A stretch of DNA of 64,000 nt from NCBI RefSeq assembly GCF_007859275.1, contig NZ_VOHC01000030.1:124001-188000 (forward strand), in the 5' to 3' direction. The DNA is from Planomicrobium sp. CPCC 101079. Lineage in GTDB: Bacteria; Bacillota; Bacilli; Bacillales_A; Planococcaceae. The notes beneath the pieces are model-generated. The model saw only the letters and a program-made list of their open reading frames with translations, ran no database searches and had not been told where the DNA came from. Positions 7,818 to 17,900 of this stretch are shown one piece after another. A program made the translations under genes and the position numbers. The stretch's first letter is position 1, and each line of letters begins with the position of its first letter.

Positions 7818-8837
7818 TTAAAGCGCCTGCTGCTTCCACTTTTCCAGTACCGCTTTTTCTTTCTCTTGGTCCAAGCCCGCTTTTCGTTCGGTTTCAAGGC
7901 GCGCGGATTCCCACTCGAGCGTGTCCCGAATGGTTTCATGCAGCGGCCGGAATGCCAGGCCTGCTCGAAGCGCTTTTCTAATATCTACCGTCAGAAAACC
8001 CGCCATATTTTCCCGGTCTGGGATCCACAGCGGCATTTCCGACCAATACTGGACAGCGTTCGAAAGAAGGAACTCTTCATCCACCCACACCAATTCGGCA
8101 TCGCTTCCGGAGGCTGCTTTACACTCTTCTAAAAACTGCGCCATCGTCAAAGGCGATTCCGGACCAGTCGCGTTAAACGTTCCAGTGCTGTCATCTTCAA
8201 CCATATTGATGATCCACTCAGCCAAATCCCGGACATCGATAAACTGGACTTCCTTGTCCTTTCTCCCGGGTGCCAGCACCTCCCCGCCTTTCGCTATCCG
8301 GCTTACCCAATAGTTAAAGCGATCTGAATAATCATACGGCCCGACAATGAGCCCGGCCCGGACGATTAAGTTGCGTTCAGGAAAAGCATGCTCCACTTCT
8401 TTCTCGCATAAAAACTTCAACTCACCGTAGTATTCGTAGGAAGCGGGGACAGCTGCTTCCTTCTCCAGTTCTTCCAGTTTTCCCGGCGGCAGCTGGCTGA
8501 CTGTATGATTTTCATCAATCCCCGGGTTCTCTAATCCCTTATAGACAGAGCCGCTTGAGATGAAGGTATAATGCCCGGCTGCGCCGGCAAGCAGTTTTGC
8601 CGATTCCCTGACAGTCCACGGGGCAAAGCCGCACGTATCAATTACCGCATCCCATGTCCGCCCCTCCAGTGCTTTCAAATCCCCGTTCCGGTCCCCTATC
8701 AGCTTTTCCGCTTCCGGAAACAACTCTGGATTTTCTTTTCCCCGGTTAAACAAAGTCACATCGTGCCCTTTTTTCAGCGCCGTCTCCGTCAAAAAGCGCC
8801 CCAAAAACCGGGTGCCTCCAAGAATCAATAACTTCAT
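7818..8837 (-). CDS. NAD-dependent epimerase/dehydratase family protein
   Basis: The 339-residue protein begins with the Rossmann motif LLILGGTRFLGRFL (GGxxFxG, residues about 4-15) and continues with an extended-SDR pattern, including FISSGSVY near residue 93, YYGELKFLCE near 134-145 and the RAGLIVGPYDYSDRFNYW segment. It resembles SDR proteins annotated as NAD-dependent epimerases or isoflavone-reductase-like proteins in Bacillales; the substrate is unknown. Two ATGs lie six bases apart; the inner one (8837) has AAGGGG at better spacing. It is monocistronic, with a perfect terminator downstream. Confidence 0.8.
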   Translation of the reverse strand: MKLLILGGTRFLGRFLTETALKKGHDVTLFNRGKENPELFPEAEKLIGDRNGDLKALEGRTWDAVIDTCGFAPWTVRESAKLLAGAAGHYTFISSGSVYKGLENPGIDENHTVSQLPPGKLEELEKEAAVPASYEYYGELKFLCEKEVEHAFPERNLIVRAGLIVGPYDYSDRFNYWVSRIAKGGEVLAPGRKDKEVQFIDVRDLAEWIINMVEDDSTGTFNATGPESPLTMAQFLEECKAASGSDAELVWVDEEFLLSNAVQYWSEMPLWIPDRENMAGFLTVDIRKALRAGLAFRPLHETIRDTLEWESARLETERKAGLDQEKEKAVLEKWKQQAL

Positions 8838-9011
8838 CGCCATTCCCCTTTCTTTTCTTCAAGCGGTTTATTGATATTTTTTTGTCATTTCTATTAGTGC
8901 ATATTCGCTATTGGCTTTCTAAAGTCCTTTTATCTTCCTAGGTGAAATTCTTTCCCTGCTTTGATTAGAGTGTGCGAATAAGTCCTGATTGAAGTTTTCT
9001 GGTTTTGTGGA

Positions 9012-9095
9012 TTTACTTTCCGAAATGGCTAGAATACTTTCCGTTCTTTGCGAAATACTTAACGTTTTGACCAAAATACTTTCCACACGCTAAAA
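9012..9095. repeat. Four direct repeats with an exact 21-base period
   Basis: The core TACTTT (or TACTTA) starts at 9014, 9035, 9056 and 9077, exactly 21 bases apart. The best conserved part of each unit is AATACTTTCCG; the rest varies. Because 21 is seven codons, the repeat stays in register in every frame. It lies between the terminator of the M24 gene and the epimerase promoter region. Confidence 0.7.
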
Positions 9096-9100
9096 TCCAA

Positions 9101-9155
9101 GCAATAAAAAATGCACAATGCTGTTTGGCTTAGCCCTGACAGCATTGTGCGTTTT
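9101..9155 (-). terminator. Intrinsic terminator of the symporter/M24 operon
   Basis: GCACAATGCTGT and ACAGCATTGTGC (9113-9124 and 9139-9150) form a perfect 12-bp stem followed on the minus strand by ATTTTTTATT. It lies 22 bases after the M24 stop codon. Confidence 0.8.
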
Positions 9156-9172
9156 CAGTTCCCATCTTCACT

Positions 9173-10327
9173 TCAACTGTTGACACTTTCCTCTTTCAAA
9201 GTTAGGCTCTTCAAGTCACTCGGATATTCCGTAATGAGCTGGGTGCCTTCTTTCGTCAGGCAGACAGTGTCGGAGTGGCGGAAGCCGCCGACGCCTGGAA
9301 TATAGATGCCTGGCTCTACGCAGAAAACCATACCCTCCTGAAGAACAAGATCATTATCATAACGGAGCGACGGTTCTTCGTGAAGGCCAATGCCGATGCC
9401 GTGGCCAGTCCGGTGATTGATGTATTCTTCCAGCCCTGCTTCAGCAATAATCGTACGTGCTGCTTCATTGACTTCTTTGGCTGTCACGCCGACTTTTATG
9501 AAATCGAGAGCTGCAGCCTGAGCTTTTCGCATGACTTCAAATGCATGGGCCTGTTCTTCTGTCGGTTCACCGATAAAGAAGGTCCGTTCGCATTCAGCCC
9601 GGTATCCCTTCAGCCCGACTTGCCGGCTATGGATGACAATTTCTTTCTCTTCGAATTCCCTTGTGTTCGAGAACACATGCGGCATATTCGTGCGGGCAAG
9701 ACCGGAAGGCGACATCGCAAAATAATCGAGCGTTGCATCTGGATGATGCTCTGCTACTTCCGTGAATAATGCATGTGTGCCGACTTGGTCAAATTCCATT
9801 TCAGACATGCCTACTCGTGCATTTTCAATGGATGCTTTAAGCGCGAGACTCACAAGACGCCCGGATTCTTTGATCAGCTCAAGTTCTTCTTCATCCTTAA
9901 TCGAGCGCATATCGGCAATCTCTTTATCGAGACTGACTGCCTCAAGCCCTTTTTCAACCAGAATGCGTTCTAACTTCACTGGCAATGATGAAAATTCTAC
10001 TCCGATCTTCGCTCCTTCTGCATACCCTGACATGGCAGTGGCCAAATGCTCCAAGTGCGATTTCCCTTCACCTGAGTGGTGCTTCGTTTCGTGATAAACG
10101 TATAGTTTATCTGCTGTAGACTTATCCTTTGCGTGTTCTTCTTCAAGTGATGGGATGATCAAAGCCGTTTCTTTCGGCTCCACTATCAAGACAATCGGAC
10201 GAGAATAGGTAATAGCTTTCAACCCGCTGAAGTAATACTGGTTTTCGAAATTCATCACAATGGCCGCGTCCAGTTCTTTTTCTTCCAAAATACTCCGTAA
10301 TTTTTGAATGCGTTTTGCAGTGTTCAA
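9173..10327 (-). CDS. M24 (prolidase/creatinase fold) family enzyme with altered metal site
   Basis: The 384-residue protein has the two-domain layout of prolidases and creatinase: a creatinase-like N-terminal domain (about 1-140) and a pita-bread domain (about 145-375). Of the five metal ligands of M24 peptidases, His309 (in HRTGHGIG) and Glu338 (in VEPGIY) are present. The first Asp is His233 (VIHSRQVGLKGY), the second Asp is Glu245 (RAECERTF) and the last Glu is Ser352 (GGFRHSDTV). It may therefore be a metal-independent hydrolase, as creatinase is, rather than a dipeptidase. The start is a TTG overlapping the stop of the upstream symporter (TTGA), with AAAGGCGG seven bases before it, so the two are co-translated and probably share a substrate. 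The substrate is unknown. Confidence 0.82.
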   Translation of the reverse strand: MNTAKRIQKLRSILEEKELDAAIVMNFENQYYFSGLKAITYSRPIVLIVEPKETALIIPSLEEEHAKDKSTADKLYVYHETKHHSGEGKSHLEHLATAMSGYAEGAKIGVEFSSLPVKLERILVEKGLEAVSLDKEIADMRSIKDEEELELIKESGRLVSLALKASIENARVGMSEMEFDQVGTHALFTEVAEHHPDATLDYFAMSPSGLARTNMPHVFSNTREFEEKEIVIHSRQVGLKGYRAECERTFFIGEPTEEQAHAFEVMRKAQAAALDFIKVGVTAKEVNEAARTIIAEAGLEEYINHRTGHGIGIGLHEEPSLRYDNDLVLQEGMVFCVEPGIYIPGVGGFRHSDTVCLTKEGTQLITEYPSDLKSLTLKEESVNS

Positions 10328-11727
10328 TTTAAAACCGCCTTTCCTTTTTCTTGAGTTGATGTAACCAATGTCACAATAATCAAGACACCAATTGCAACCG
10401 GAATTGAAATGAGTGCGCTATTGATTCCGAACGGCACGCCGCTGAACTCCCATGCAAGCGTCGTAATGACCCCTGCGGCCATAGAGCAAAGTCCGCCTGC
10501 TTTTGTGACGCGCGGCCATAAGAAAACCGCAAGCAAGGCAGGCGTGATGCCCGCTCCGTAAACCGTATACGAGTACATCTGCATGGCCAACACAGTCGGG
10601 AAGAACATCGTCAAAACAAAAGCGATAATCCCAAGCACAGGAATCAGCAACTTCGTGAAGATAAGCTTTTGCCTGTCCGTGGCATTCTTATTGACGAAGT
10701 TTCCGTAAATATCGTAAGTGACATTCGTTGCGGCAGATAGGAGGTAGGAGTTTCCGGTTGTAACAATAAATGCCGTTACAGCCGCAATCAATAACCCTCC
10801 AACAACAGTCGGGACTACGGAAGTCGTGGCGATTAGCGCCATGCCCGGATCGATGTCCGGAAACATTGATCTTGACGCATATGCCAGAATCGCCACTGCC
10901 GGTGTAGCAATAAGCATGCCAATAACCCAGCCGGCAGTGCCGATTTTGGTCGTTTTGTCGCTTTTAGAGGCCGAAATTCGCTGATACATGTTCTGGTCCC
11001 CGAGCAGCAGAAACAGCACCGGCACATAATAGCCCAGAAACTGGAGAAACGTCAGGCTCCCAATCACTCCGTTGTTTTCAGTCGGCACGTTTGCGGCAAT
11101 CTGATTCCAGCCGCCGCCGGCACTTATCACAATCGGCAACGCCACCAAGAGACCTATAAGAATCAGGAAAGCGCTAAAAGCGTCAGTAGGTGCAACAGAC
11201 ATCAAGCCGCCAATAGTTGCCAAGAAGATAATGATGACAGCACCGATAATCGTTCCGGTTTCAACCGATACGCCTGTCGCCATATGAAGCACAAAGCCGA
11301 TTCCTTTATATTGGTAAGACACAATCCCAACATACGCAAGAATGATGATGACGGCAGCCAGCATCCGGGCAGCCGGACCGTATTTCATGCCAAGGATTTC
11401 CGAGACGGTGTATTTGCCATAACGCCGAATCTTTGCTGAAATCAGCATAATAATGGCAATCCCGATTATGCTCGGGACCACATAACCGACAGCCGGCCAT
11501 ATACCAAAAGAATAGGCAATCGAATTCGGCCCGCCTGTAACGGTTCCGCTCCCTACCCATGTCGCAAGGAGTGTTCCCATAAGCACCACCGGCCCTAGCG
11601 ATTTGCCAGCCAATATAAAATCATCGCTGCTTGAAACTTTTCGTGAATAGAAAATCCCCAGAATGATCATGAATACCCCGTATCCAATAACATACCAAAG
11701 CAGATTTGGATTGAACGTTAGTTCCAT
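10324..11727 (-). CDS. Sodium:solute symporter (SSS) family protein
   Basis: The 467-residue protein has about 13 hydrophobic segments and SSS landmarks: SSDDFILAGKSLGPVVLMGTLLATWVGSGTVTGG near residues 28-62, and TTGNSYLLSAATNVTYDIYG near 325. It imports an organic solute with Na+. I place the start at the ATG at 11727, which has GGGGAGAAAGGA upstream; the frame stays open about 45 codons further (see the next entry). It overlaps the M24 gene by four bases, which argues that the carried solute is the substrate of that hydrolase. Substrate identity cannot be read from sequence. Confidence 0.87.
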   Translation of the reverse strand: MELTFNPNLLWYVIGYGVFMIILGIFYSRKVSSSDDFILAGKSLGPVVLMGTLLATWVGSGTVTGGPNSIAYSFGIWPAVGYVVPSIIGIAIIMLISAKIRRYGKYTVSEILGMKYGPAARMLAAVIIILAYVGIVSYQYKGIGFVLHMATGVSVETGTIIGAVIIIFLATIGGLMSVAPTDAFSAFLILIGLLVALPIVISAGGGWNQIAANVPTENNGVIGSLTFLQFLGYYVPVLFLLLGDQNMYQRISASKSDKTTKIGTAGWVIGMLIATPAVAILAYASRSMFPDIDPGMALIATTSVVPTVVGGLLIAAVTAFIVTTGNSYLLSAATNVTYDIYGNFVNKNATDRQKLIFTKLLIPVLGIIAFVLTMFFPTVLAMQMYSYTVYGAGITPALLAVFLWPRVTKAGGLCSMAAGVITTLAWEFSGVPFGINSALISIPVAIGVLIIVTLVTSTQEKGKAVLN

Positions 11728-12060
11728 TCCTTTCTCCCCTTTCAGTGACTGATTTTCTTCTGATGGGATTTCCGGTGTCCGAAATTCCACCTTTACTTCC
11801 CGCTTATCCTTGGCCCATGCCAATACAGACACTGCACAAATCAGCAAATTGAAGAAAGTTCAAAGCCCGGTTTCTCTACACTGTATGTACTCTTTCTCGT
11901 GCCTGCTCTGTCGCCTTATCCTCCTTTCTTGTTGTGCATAATGGTCCAATGATTTCATTATATGATTGAGTTTTATCTAAAGTAAACAATATTCTGATAA
12001 TTTAATATAAAAGGATTAGGCGGCATTCTTGCCTTTCTTCTTATTCGGATTGTTTCTATT
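11728..12060. other. Leader of the symporter operon, possible decayed small gene
   Basis: In frame with the symporter, the stretch before its start encodes a hydrophobic run (FFNLLICAVSVLAWAKDK) and a polar tail, but it lacks an ATG. A good ribosome site (AAAGGAGG, near 11917-11924 on the minus strand) lies further up with no start codon at the right distance. This could be a decayed small membrane protein of the kind that often precedes SSS symporters. The remaining bases to 12060 are AT-rich and probably carry the promoter. Confidence 0.35.
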
Positions 12061-12113
12061 AAAAAAAGGTGCCTGAAAGCCGGAATATATGGCTTTCAAG
12101 ACACCTCGTTTTT
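12061..12113 (-). terminator. Intrinsic terminator of ltaS
   Basis: AGGTGCCTGAAAGCC pairs with GGCTTTCAAGACACCT with small irregularities, and the minus strand continues with TTTTTTT. It is about 15 bases after the ltaS stop. Confidence 0.75.
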
Positions 12114-12120
12114 ACATCAA

Positions 12121-14073
12121 TTATTCAGTTTCATCAATCGGAGTTGCCTGGTAATTATAATCGGCTGGATTGATTGGCGTAAATCCTTCAGGTGTATAGA
12201 ACCTTAGCAAGTCTCCATTGACTACCTGATCCGACAGATACAGTTCGTAATTTACACGCTGCTTTAACTTTTCAGCTTCTTCCAGCTGGTCCTCTTCAAT
12301 CGGCAAGCCGGTTTCGGGATTATAGAAAGTATCATTGATCGCGTAAATTTCCGGACTGACGTAATCGCCATTTCTGAATGCGACCAGTTCCTCATGTTCG
12401 TCGGACAATAGGTCCGTGCCGAAATGGACATAGTCTTGCGTTTTAACTCCAAGCAAGTGCATCACAGTCGGCAGAAGGTCGATTTGGCCGCCATACGTAT
12501 GATTGATGCCGCCTTCGATGCCTGGAACATGGATGAACAGCGGCACGCGCTGCAGCTTGGCGTTTTCAACCGGGGTGATTTCTTTCGAAAGCACTTGTTC
12601 CATCGCCTGATTGTGGTTGCTTGAAATTCCGTAATGATCACCATACATCACGACCATCGTGTTGTCAGCCAAACCGGATTCTTCCAAACTCTCAAAGAAC
12701 TGCTCGATTGCCTCGTCTGCATAGCGGGCAGTCTGGAAATAGTCATCGACACTCGGATCGCCCGTCGTGCCTTTTCCGATGGTCGTCAACTCTTGATCGA
12801 TATGATAAGGGAAATGGTGAGCCACCGTGATGAACTTCGAATAAAAAGGTTCCGGCAGCGATTCCAGAAGATCCATCGATTGTTCAAAGAATGGCTTATC
12901 AAGCACTCCGTACTCTGCCATATCCCCTTCTTCGAGGTCGGTATAAGACTCGATATCAAAGAAATGATCAAAGCCGAACGATTTATAGATCTCAGACCGG
13001 TTCCAAAACGTTGCATTGTTTCCGTGGAAAACAGCTGATTCATAGCCTTTGTCTTTTAAGATGGCCGGAGCCGCCTGGTACGTATTTTTGCCTTTAGTAA
13101 TATAAGCCGAGCCTTTTGGCAGGCCAAAAAGCGAATTTTCAAGCATGAATTCCGCATCTGCGGTTTTGCCTTGCGCCGTCTGATGGAAGAAATTATCAAA
13201 ATACATTGTATTTTCATCTTCAATCATCGAGTTCAAAAACGGCGTCACTTCTTCCCCATTCAATTCGTAATTCATCAAAAACGTCTGGAACGATTCCAAG
13301 TGCAAGTAGACGACATTCATTCCTTCTGCCGCACCAAAATACGCTTCATTTGCGTCCGCGTAGTTGGATTTGGTGTAATTCAGCACTTCGGTAGTATCAT
13401 CGCTATCCGCCATTACTCGTTGCGAAGAAGACTTCAAGCTTTCCACTGTGTCGTAAATAGCGTAATTATACATCCCTAAATACTTCACAATATAATTTCT
13501 GTCAAAACCGCGTGTTAATAATTGCGGACGGTCCCCTTCAGCCATGGCCAAGTTGAAGAACGAAATTGCCAAAGCCGCCGTAACGATCGAAAGGACGGCT
13601 TTGTTGCCGAAGTTCCGGCTTTCTTTCTTGATTCTCTTCGAGAACACTAAAAGCGCAAGGAACATCACGTCCACGAAAAACAGGATATCGGATGGCTGGA
13701 TTAACGTTAAAACACTGCCTCCTAAATCGCCGAAATTCTGTGTCTGGAACAATGTCGGCAACGTAATAAAATCACTGAAAAATCGATAGTAAACCACATT
13801 TGAATAAAGAAGAATAGACATTAACGTGTAAATTCCGAGAAGCGATATGTACTTTCGCGTTCCTTTAAAAAAGAGCGACAAGCTTAAAAACAATAGGGCA
13901 GAGCCAAGCGGATTAATGAACAGCAGGAACTCCTGAAGCACCCCGTCGACATCCAATTTAAATTGCGTTTTCTGGGATACATATGTCTTCATCCAGAGCA
14001 TCACAACAGCTAATAGAAAAAGAGGCATGTACTGGTTAAAATTCTCTTTATTCATCAGTTTGATTTTTTTCAT
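12121..14073 (-). CDS. ltaS: Lipoteichoic acid synthase family protein
   Basis: This 650-residue protein has five N-terminal membrane segments (residues about 12-190) and an extracellular sulfatase-type domain (about 230-600). It polymerises glycerol phosphate from phosphatidylglycerol on the outer face of the membrane, or primes that chain. Visible catalytic features are Glu260 (HLESF), the nucleophile Thr304 (GKTADAEF), and the Asp-His pair in VVMYGDHYG; the phrase ENSLFGLPKGSA is typical of LtaS. I start at the inner ATG (14073), which has AGAAGGTG seven bases upstream, five codons after the first ATG. Whether it is the main LtaS or a paralogue (YfnI, YqgS, YvgJ type) cannot be decided. 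The gene is alone with its own terminator. Confidence 0.9.
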   Translation of the reverse strand: MKKIKLMNKENFNQYMPLFLLAVVMLWMKTYVSQKTQFKLDVDGVLQEFLLFINPLGSALLFLSLSLFFKGTRKYISLLGIYTLMSILLYSNVVYYRFFSDFITLPTLFQTQNFGDLGGSVLTLIQPSDILFFVDVMFLALLVFSKRIKKESRNFGNKAVLSIVTAALAISFFNLAMAEGDRPQLLTRGFDRNYIVKYLGMYNYAIYDTVESLKSSSQRVMADSDDTTEVLNYTKSNYADANEAYFGAAEGMNVVYLHLESFQTFLMNYELNGEEVTPFLNSMIEDENTMYFDNFFHQTAQGKTADAEFMLENSLFGLPKGSAYITKGKNTYQAAPAILKDKGYESAVFHGNNATFWNRSEIYKSFGFDHFFDIESYTDLEEGDMAEYGVLDKPFFEQSMDLLESLPEPFYSKFITVAHHFPYHIDQELTTIGKGTTGDPSVDDYFQTARYADEAIEQFFESLEESGLADNTMVVMYGDHYGISSNHNQAMEQVLSKEITPVENAKLQRVPLFIHVPGIEGGINHTYGGQIDLLPTVMHLLGVKTQDYVHFGTDLLSDEHEELVAFRNGDYVSPEIYAINDTFYNPETGLPIEEDQLEEAEKLKQRVNYELYLSDQVVNGDLLRFYTPEGFTPINPADYNYQATPIDETE

Positions 14074-14230
14074 ATTACACCTTCTCATTATTGAACTTCA
14101 CAAGACACTTTGGGACATTGAATTTAAAAAAACTTGAAGCCAGATAACTCCAAGCACAGTTTATATAAATAATAACAATTTCCATTTTACTAGAATACGA
14201 CGCAAAATGACAGTTTAAGGTTCCCTCAAA

Positions 14231-14980
14231 TTATTTATTTTGCGGGATGTACGCTTCACGCCAACCCACAATTTCCTTTTCTTCAATTTGCTTCTCCAGC
14301 GTTTCATCCCAGCTGCCCGTCATTCCATTCCAGACGCGGGCATAAAAAACATCCTGCTTCCGGTCGTATAATTGGAATTCGATACACGGAACAAATTCCG
14401 TGCCGCTCTCTTCGCAATTTATAATGTCCGTCACGACGATCTGAAAACTCTCTTCAGCACCTAAACTTTCTTCTAAAAGAAGTTCATGCAGCCGGTCCCA
14501 GTCCACGGCTCCTTCCGCTGCATAGCGGTAAGGCGAAAGCATTTCTTTGCTCTCTTCACTCTCGTTGCCAGCCGCTGATCGGTAAGCGTCATGCACGGCA
14601 CTGTATGAGATTAGCGTTCTCCCCTCTTCCATATCTTCTTCGAAAATGCCTTTCTCCAAGTATTCATGGCCTTTTGCCGTAAGCTTATAGCCTGTTTTTT
14701 CAACCCCGATCAAGTCCGTGCGCTCCATTTTCTCGATCAAGTCGCGGATAAACAGCTCTTCCACCATCAGCATTTCCGCTAAAGTGGCAGCCCTCCTGAT
14801 ATCCGTTTCCTGAAAAGCCAGGAGCAGCATTTTCATCAAAATGTCCATCTTAAACCGTTTCACTTGGCTGTAAGACACCTCGTATGAAACAACCGGCAAT
14901 TGCCACCGCTCATTCTTGAGGATCGATACATCCGGGTTCACCAGCAAATTCGACCGCAGTTCCTTCATGAGTTTATCCAT
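14231..14980 (-). CDS. Unrecognised protein with winged-helix-like middle, paired with a helicase
   Basis: I do not recognise a named family for this 249-residue soluble protein. Residues about 45-110 (MDILMKMLLLAFQETDIRRAATLAEML, then a probable wing around GVEKTGYKLTAKGHEYLEKG) look like a winged helix-turn-helix. The second half is acidic with a beta-rich end (FVPCIEFQLYDRK, VFYARVWNGMTG). It starts five bases after the stop of the giant SF1 helicase with GAGGGGG in front, so the two are one transcriptional and probably functional unit. It could be a DNA- or RNA-recognising partner, or a regulator of the helicase. The function is inferred only from position. Confidence 0.6.
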   Translation of the reverse strand: MDKLMKELRSNLLVNPDVSILKNERWQLPVVSYEVSYSQVKRFKMDILMKMLLLAFQETDIRRAATLAEMLMVEELFIRDLIEKMERTDLIGVEKTGYKLTAKGHEYLEKGIFEEDMEEGRTLISYSAVHDAYRSAAGNESEESKEMLSPYRYAAEGAVDWDRLHELLLEESLGAEESFQIVVTDIINCEESGTEFVPCIEFQLYDRKQDVFYARVWNGMTGSWDETLEKQIEEKEIVGWREAYIPQNK

Positions 14981-14984
14981 GCAT

Positions 14985-17900
14985 TCACCCCCTCGTGCCC
15001 GCCAATGCCTTCAAGCCGTTTTTCTGTTTAACAACTTTCAATACATGCCGATACATTTGTTTGGTTTCTTCTTTTTTCGCGCGCACTGTAAACATCTTGG
15101 AACTGCCGATCAATACCAACAATTCCTTTGCACGCGATAAAGCCACGTTCAACCGGCGGTAGTCTTTCGCAAACCCGATATCGCCGTGCTTGTTTTGATT
15201 GTTGCGCACCATACTGAGCAAGATGATTTCCATTTCGCTGCCTTGGAACCGGTCGACCGTCCCTGTCCGGATCGTCAAATGCGGCAAACGCAGTTCCTGG
15301 TCGATCATCCGCTGCAGCCGTTTGACTTGTTCCCCGTAGAAAGAGATGACGCCGACACTTTTCAGATGGTCCGCCGCTATCCTTCCTTCTTGCTTCGCTT
15401 CCGCCACCGCATCATTCATTTCCACCAATAGCGCACTGATTTCTTTGAGTTCCGATGGATTATAGAGGCTTTTTCCGCCGCTCATGCGTTCTTCAAAATA
15501 CGCCGGTTCATTCGGCAGATCAAGCCACATAAGATGATTGCTGCGTTTTACTGAATCCGATTCCAACAAGTGATCCCGATCCCGGTCGGAATCGGGAAGT
15601 CCGCATTGCAATTGCTTGTTCTCAAATTTGTAGAACGGCGAGATCGTTTCCATGATATCCGCATGCATCCGGTATTGAATTGCAAGCATCGTTTTGTTTG
15701 CCTCGGGCAAGTTCTTATACAGCCGCTCGAATAACGACTCTTCCAAGAGTTTCTCCAACTCCCGCTTTTCTTCAAATCCGCTGTTGTCTTTGATCATTTC
15801 CTCAAGCGTTTCCTCCAATGTGTCATTGCCAAGAAGCGGCGGCAATTGGTGGTGATCCCCGACCAAAATGACCTTCTTGCCTTTCAACATCGGCAGCAGC
15901 AGTTCCGGCGGTGTCGCTTTTGACACTTCGTCGATAATGACCACATCGAATACCGGGTAGTTGTCGATAAAATCCTTGCGTGCCGAAGCAACGCATGTTG
16001 TCCCGATCACATTGGCATGTTTGATGTACAGTTTGCGGATCTCGTCCAAATCATGGTCGTTCGCTTCTTCCAGTAAATCGAGCCATTTTTTCTGGATCGT
16101 CTGAAGCAAAGGCAAATGTTTCTGTTCCTGTTTAAAGGATTCCTTTGAAAATGACAGACTGGCCATCTGTTTGGCCGCTTCTTCGTATTCGGGTTCCGGA
16201 TGTGAAGAAAGGATTTCCTTTAAACGGCCTGATTCTTGTTCTTTGTTCGAAACACTTTCTTGCAGCCGAGCCATGTCCATATCGAGTTCAGTGATCCTTG
16301 TTTGATTTTTCTCTGATGCCATCCGTTCTTTGGCTTGTTCAGCTTGATAGTCCTTCAACCGCTGCTCTGCCTGTTCAAAGGAGGCTTTCTCTTTTTCGAG
16401 TTCGCTGAGTTCGGCTTGCTGTTCATGAATGGCAGCTTCGATATTGACGGAAACATGCGCTGCATCAGAGAGCTGCCGAACTTGGCGTTCAAGCGGAATC
16501 CTTTCAAGCCGCCTTGTTTCCAATTCCTCCAGCCATTTCTGGTCCAAAGCGAAGTAATGCTGTTGCTGTTTCAGAAGCTCCCCGCATAGAACTTTTTTCA
16601 ATTCCTGAAACGTCCGCTTTGATTCTTCTATATATTCGTCAGCGGTTTTTAGCTTCGCGCCTCTTCTCCATAAATCATTTTGACGCTTGTACAAGCCGGT
16701 GAGCGCTTTTGCCAAAACGGCCGGATCGTTCCGCTGCCGGCTTTTCAATACCGCCCTTAACTTTTCCAAGAAACGATCGAGGTCAGAAGAATTGAAGGCT
16801 TCTGTTGTTGTACTTGCCTGTAGTTTCAACTCATCAACAGAAATGCTAAAAGGCGCTGTCAACGGTTCAACGTACGAAATCGCAGCAGAAATCAGTTCAT
16901 TGTATTTCTTCAATTTCCCCCACGCGTCGATTTTTTCACGGGTCACTTCTAATTTATTGATCAAATAAGTGATAGCAGGGATTTCCTCAATCTTTTGCTC
17001 AGCCATCACCCGCAACAAGCCGTCGACTTTTTTGAGGCTTTCGGCTTCAAAAAGCACAGCTTTCTTTTCTTCGATAACAGCCGCCGCTTGGTTTCGCTTA
17101 TCCGAAATCATAGCCATCTCGCGATTTTTGCTTGCCAGTTCTTCTTCGAGCTGTTGCAGCAGGCGTGCACGTTCAAGCTGCTGGATTTTATCCGAGATTC
17201 GCATTTGCTCTTCCTGGAACCACTCGATGGTCTTGCTTCCGAGCATTGTTAGAGCCTCGTTGATCAACGCATCAATTGTCTGCAGCTTTTGGGCAAGTTC
17301 TTGTTTCTCGTGTACCGCCTTTTCTTTCAGGAGCCCGAATGACATTAGCTTGTTTTGTTCTTTTTCCAAGAGCAGCTGAAGTTCCCGGCTTCGTTCCTGT
17401 GCGGCCTTTTTCGCTTTAATTGCTTGCGCTAAACTTTCGTAGACCGGCTGCAGGTCCTGATAAGCTTGTTCAGCAGCTTCCAGTTCCCTTTCCAGCTCAG
17501 CTTCGCGGTTTTTACGCGTTTCGTATTGGGACGATATCTCTTTCAGCGTATTTTCTTTCCAATATTGGCCGACATTTTCTTCAATAAACTTCTTGCCTTC
17601 TTCTTCGATGCTTTCGGTCCGTCCGACGCGAAGAATACGGATGTCTTTATTGGCCAACAAGCGGCCGAGGGCATTATCAACCGCTAAATTCGACTGCGAA
17701 GCAACAAGCGTCTTCAGTCCCTTTTTCGCATTTTGGAGACAAATCTCCGCAATAACCGTTGTCTTCCCCGTTCCAGGAGGCCCTTGAATCACATACAAAT
17801 CTTCAGCCGATACAGCGCCTGAAACCGCCTGCTGCTGGAACTCATTCAGCCGGTTATGAAAGGCCAGCTTCTCCATTTGCTTGAGCGGTTTGACGGGCGG

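Larger units (their letters stand above)
8838..9172. other. Intergenic region with a short repeat-bearing reading frame
   Basis: This stretch upstream of the epimerase holds the 21-base repeats described separately and a minus-strand frame (GTG 9086 to TAG 8919, 55 codons). That frame consists of seven-residue repeats (ESILVKT, LSISQRT, ESILAIS, ESKSTKP) followed by a tail with NQDLFAHSNQSRERISP. It has no convincing ribosome site. I treat it as repeat-derived sequence rather than a gene. Confidence 0.4.

Noticed and set aside
7603..7839. Leftward frame of 78 codons near the epimerase gene
   Set aside because: It reads through a perfect terminator hairpin and overlaps the epimerase 3' end, with no ribosome site.
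9012..9095. CRISPR-like repeats
   Set aside because: The units are contiguous 21-base repeats without spacers, and no cas genes are present.
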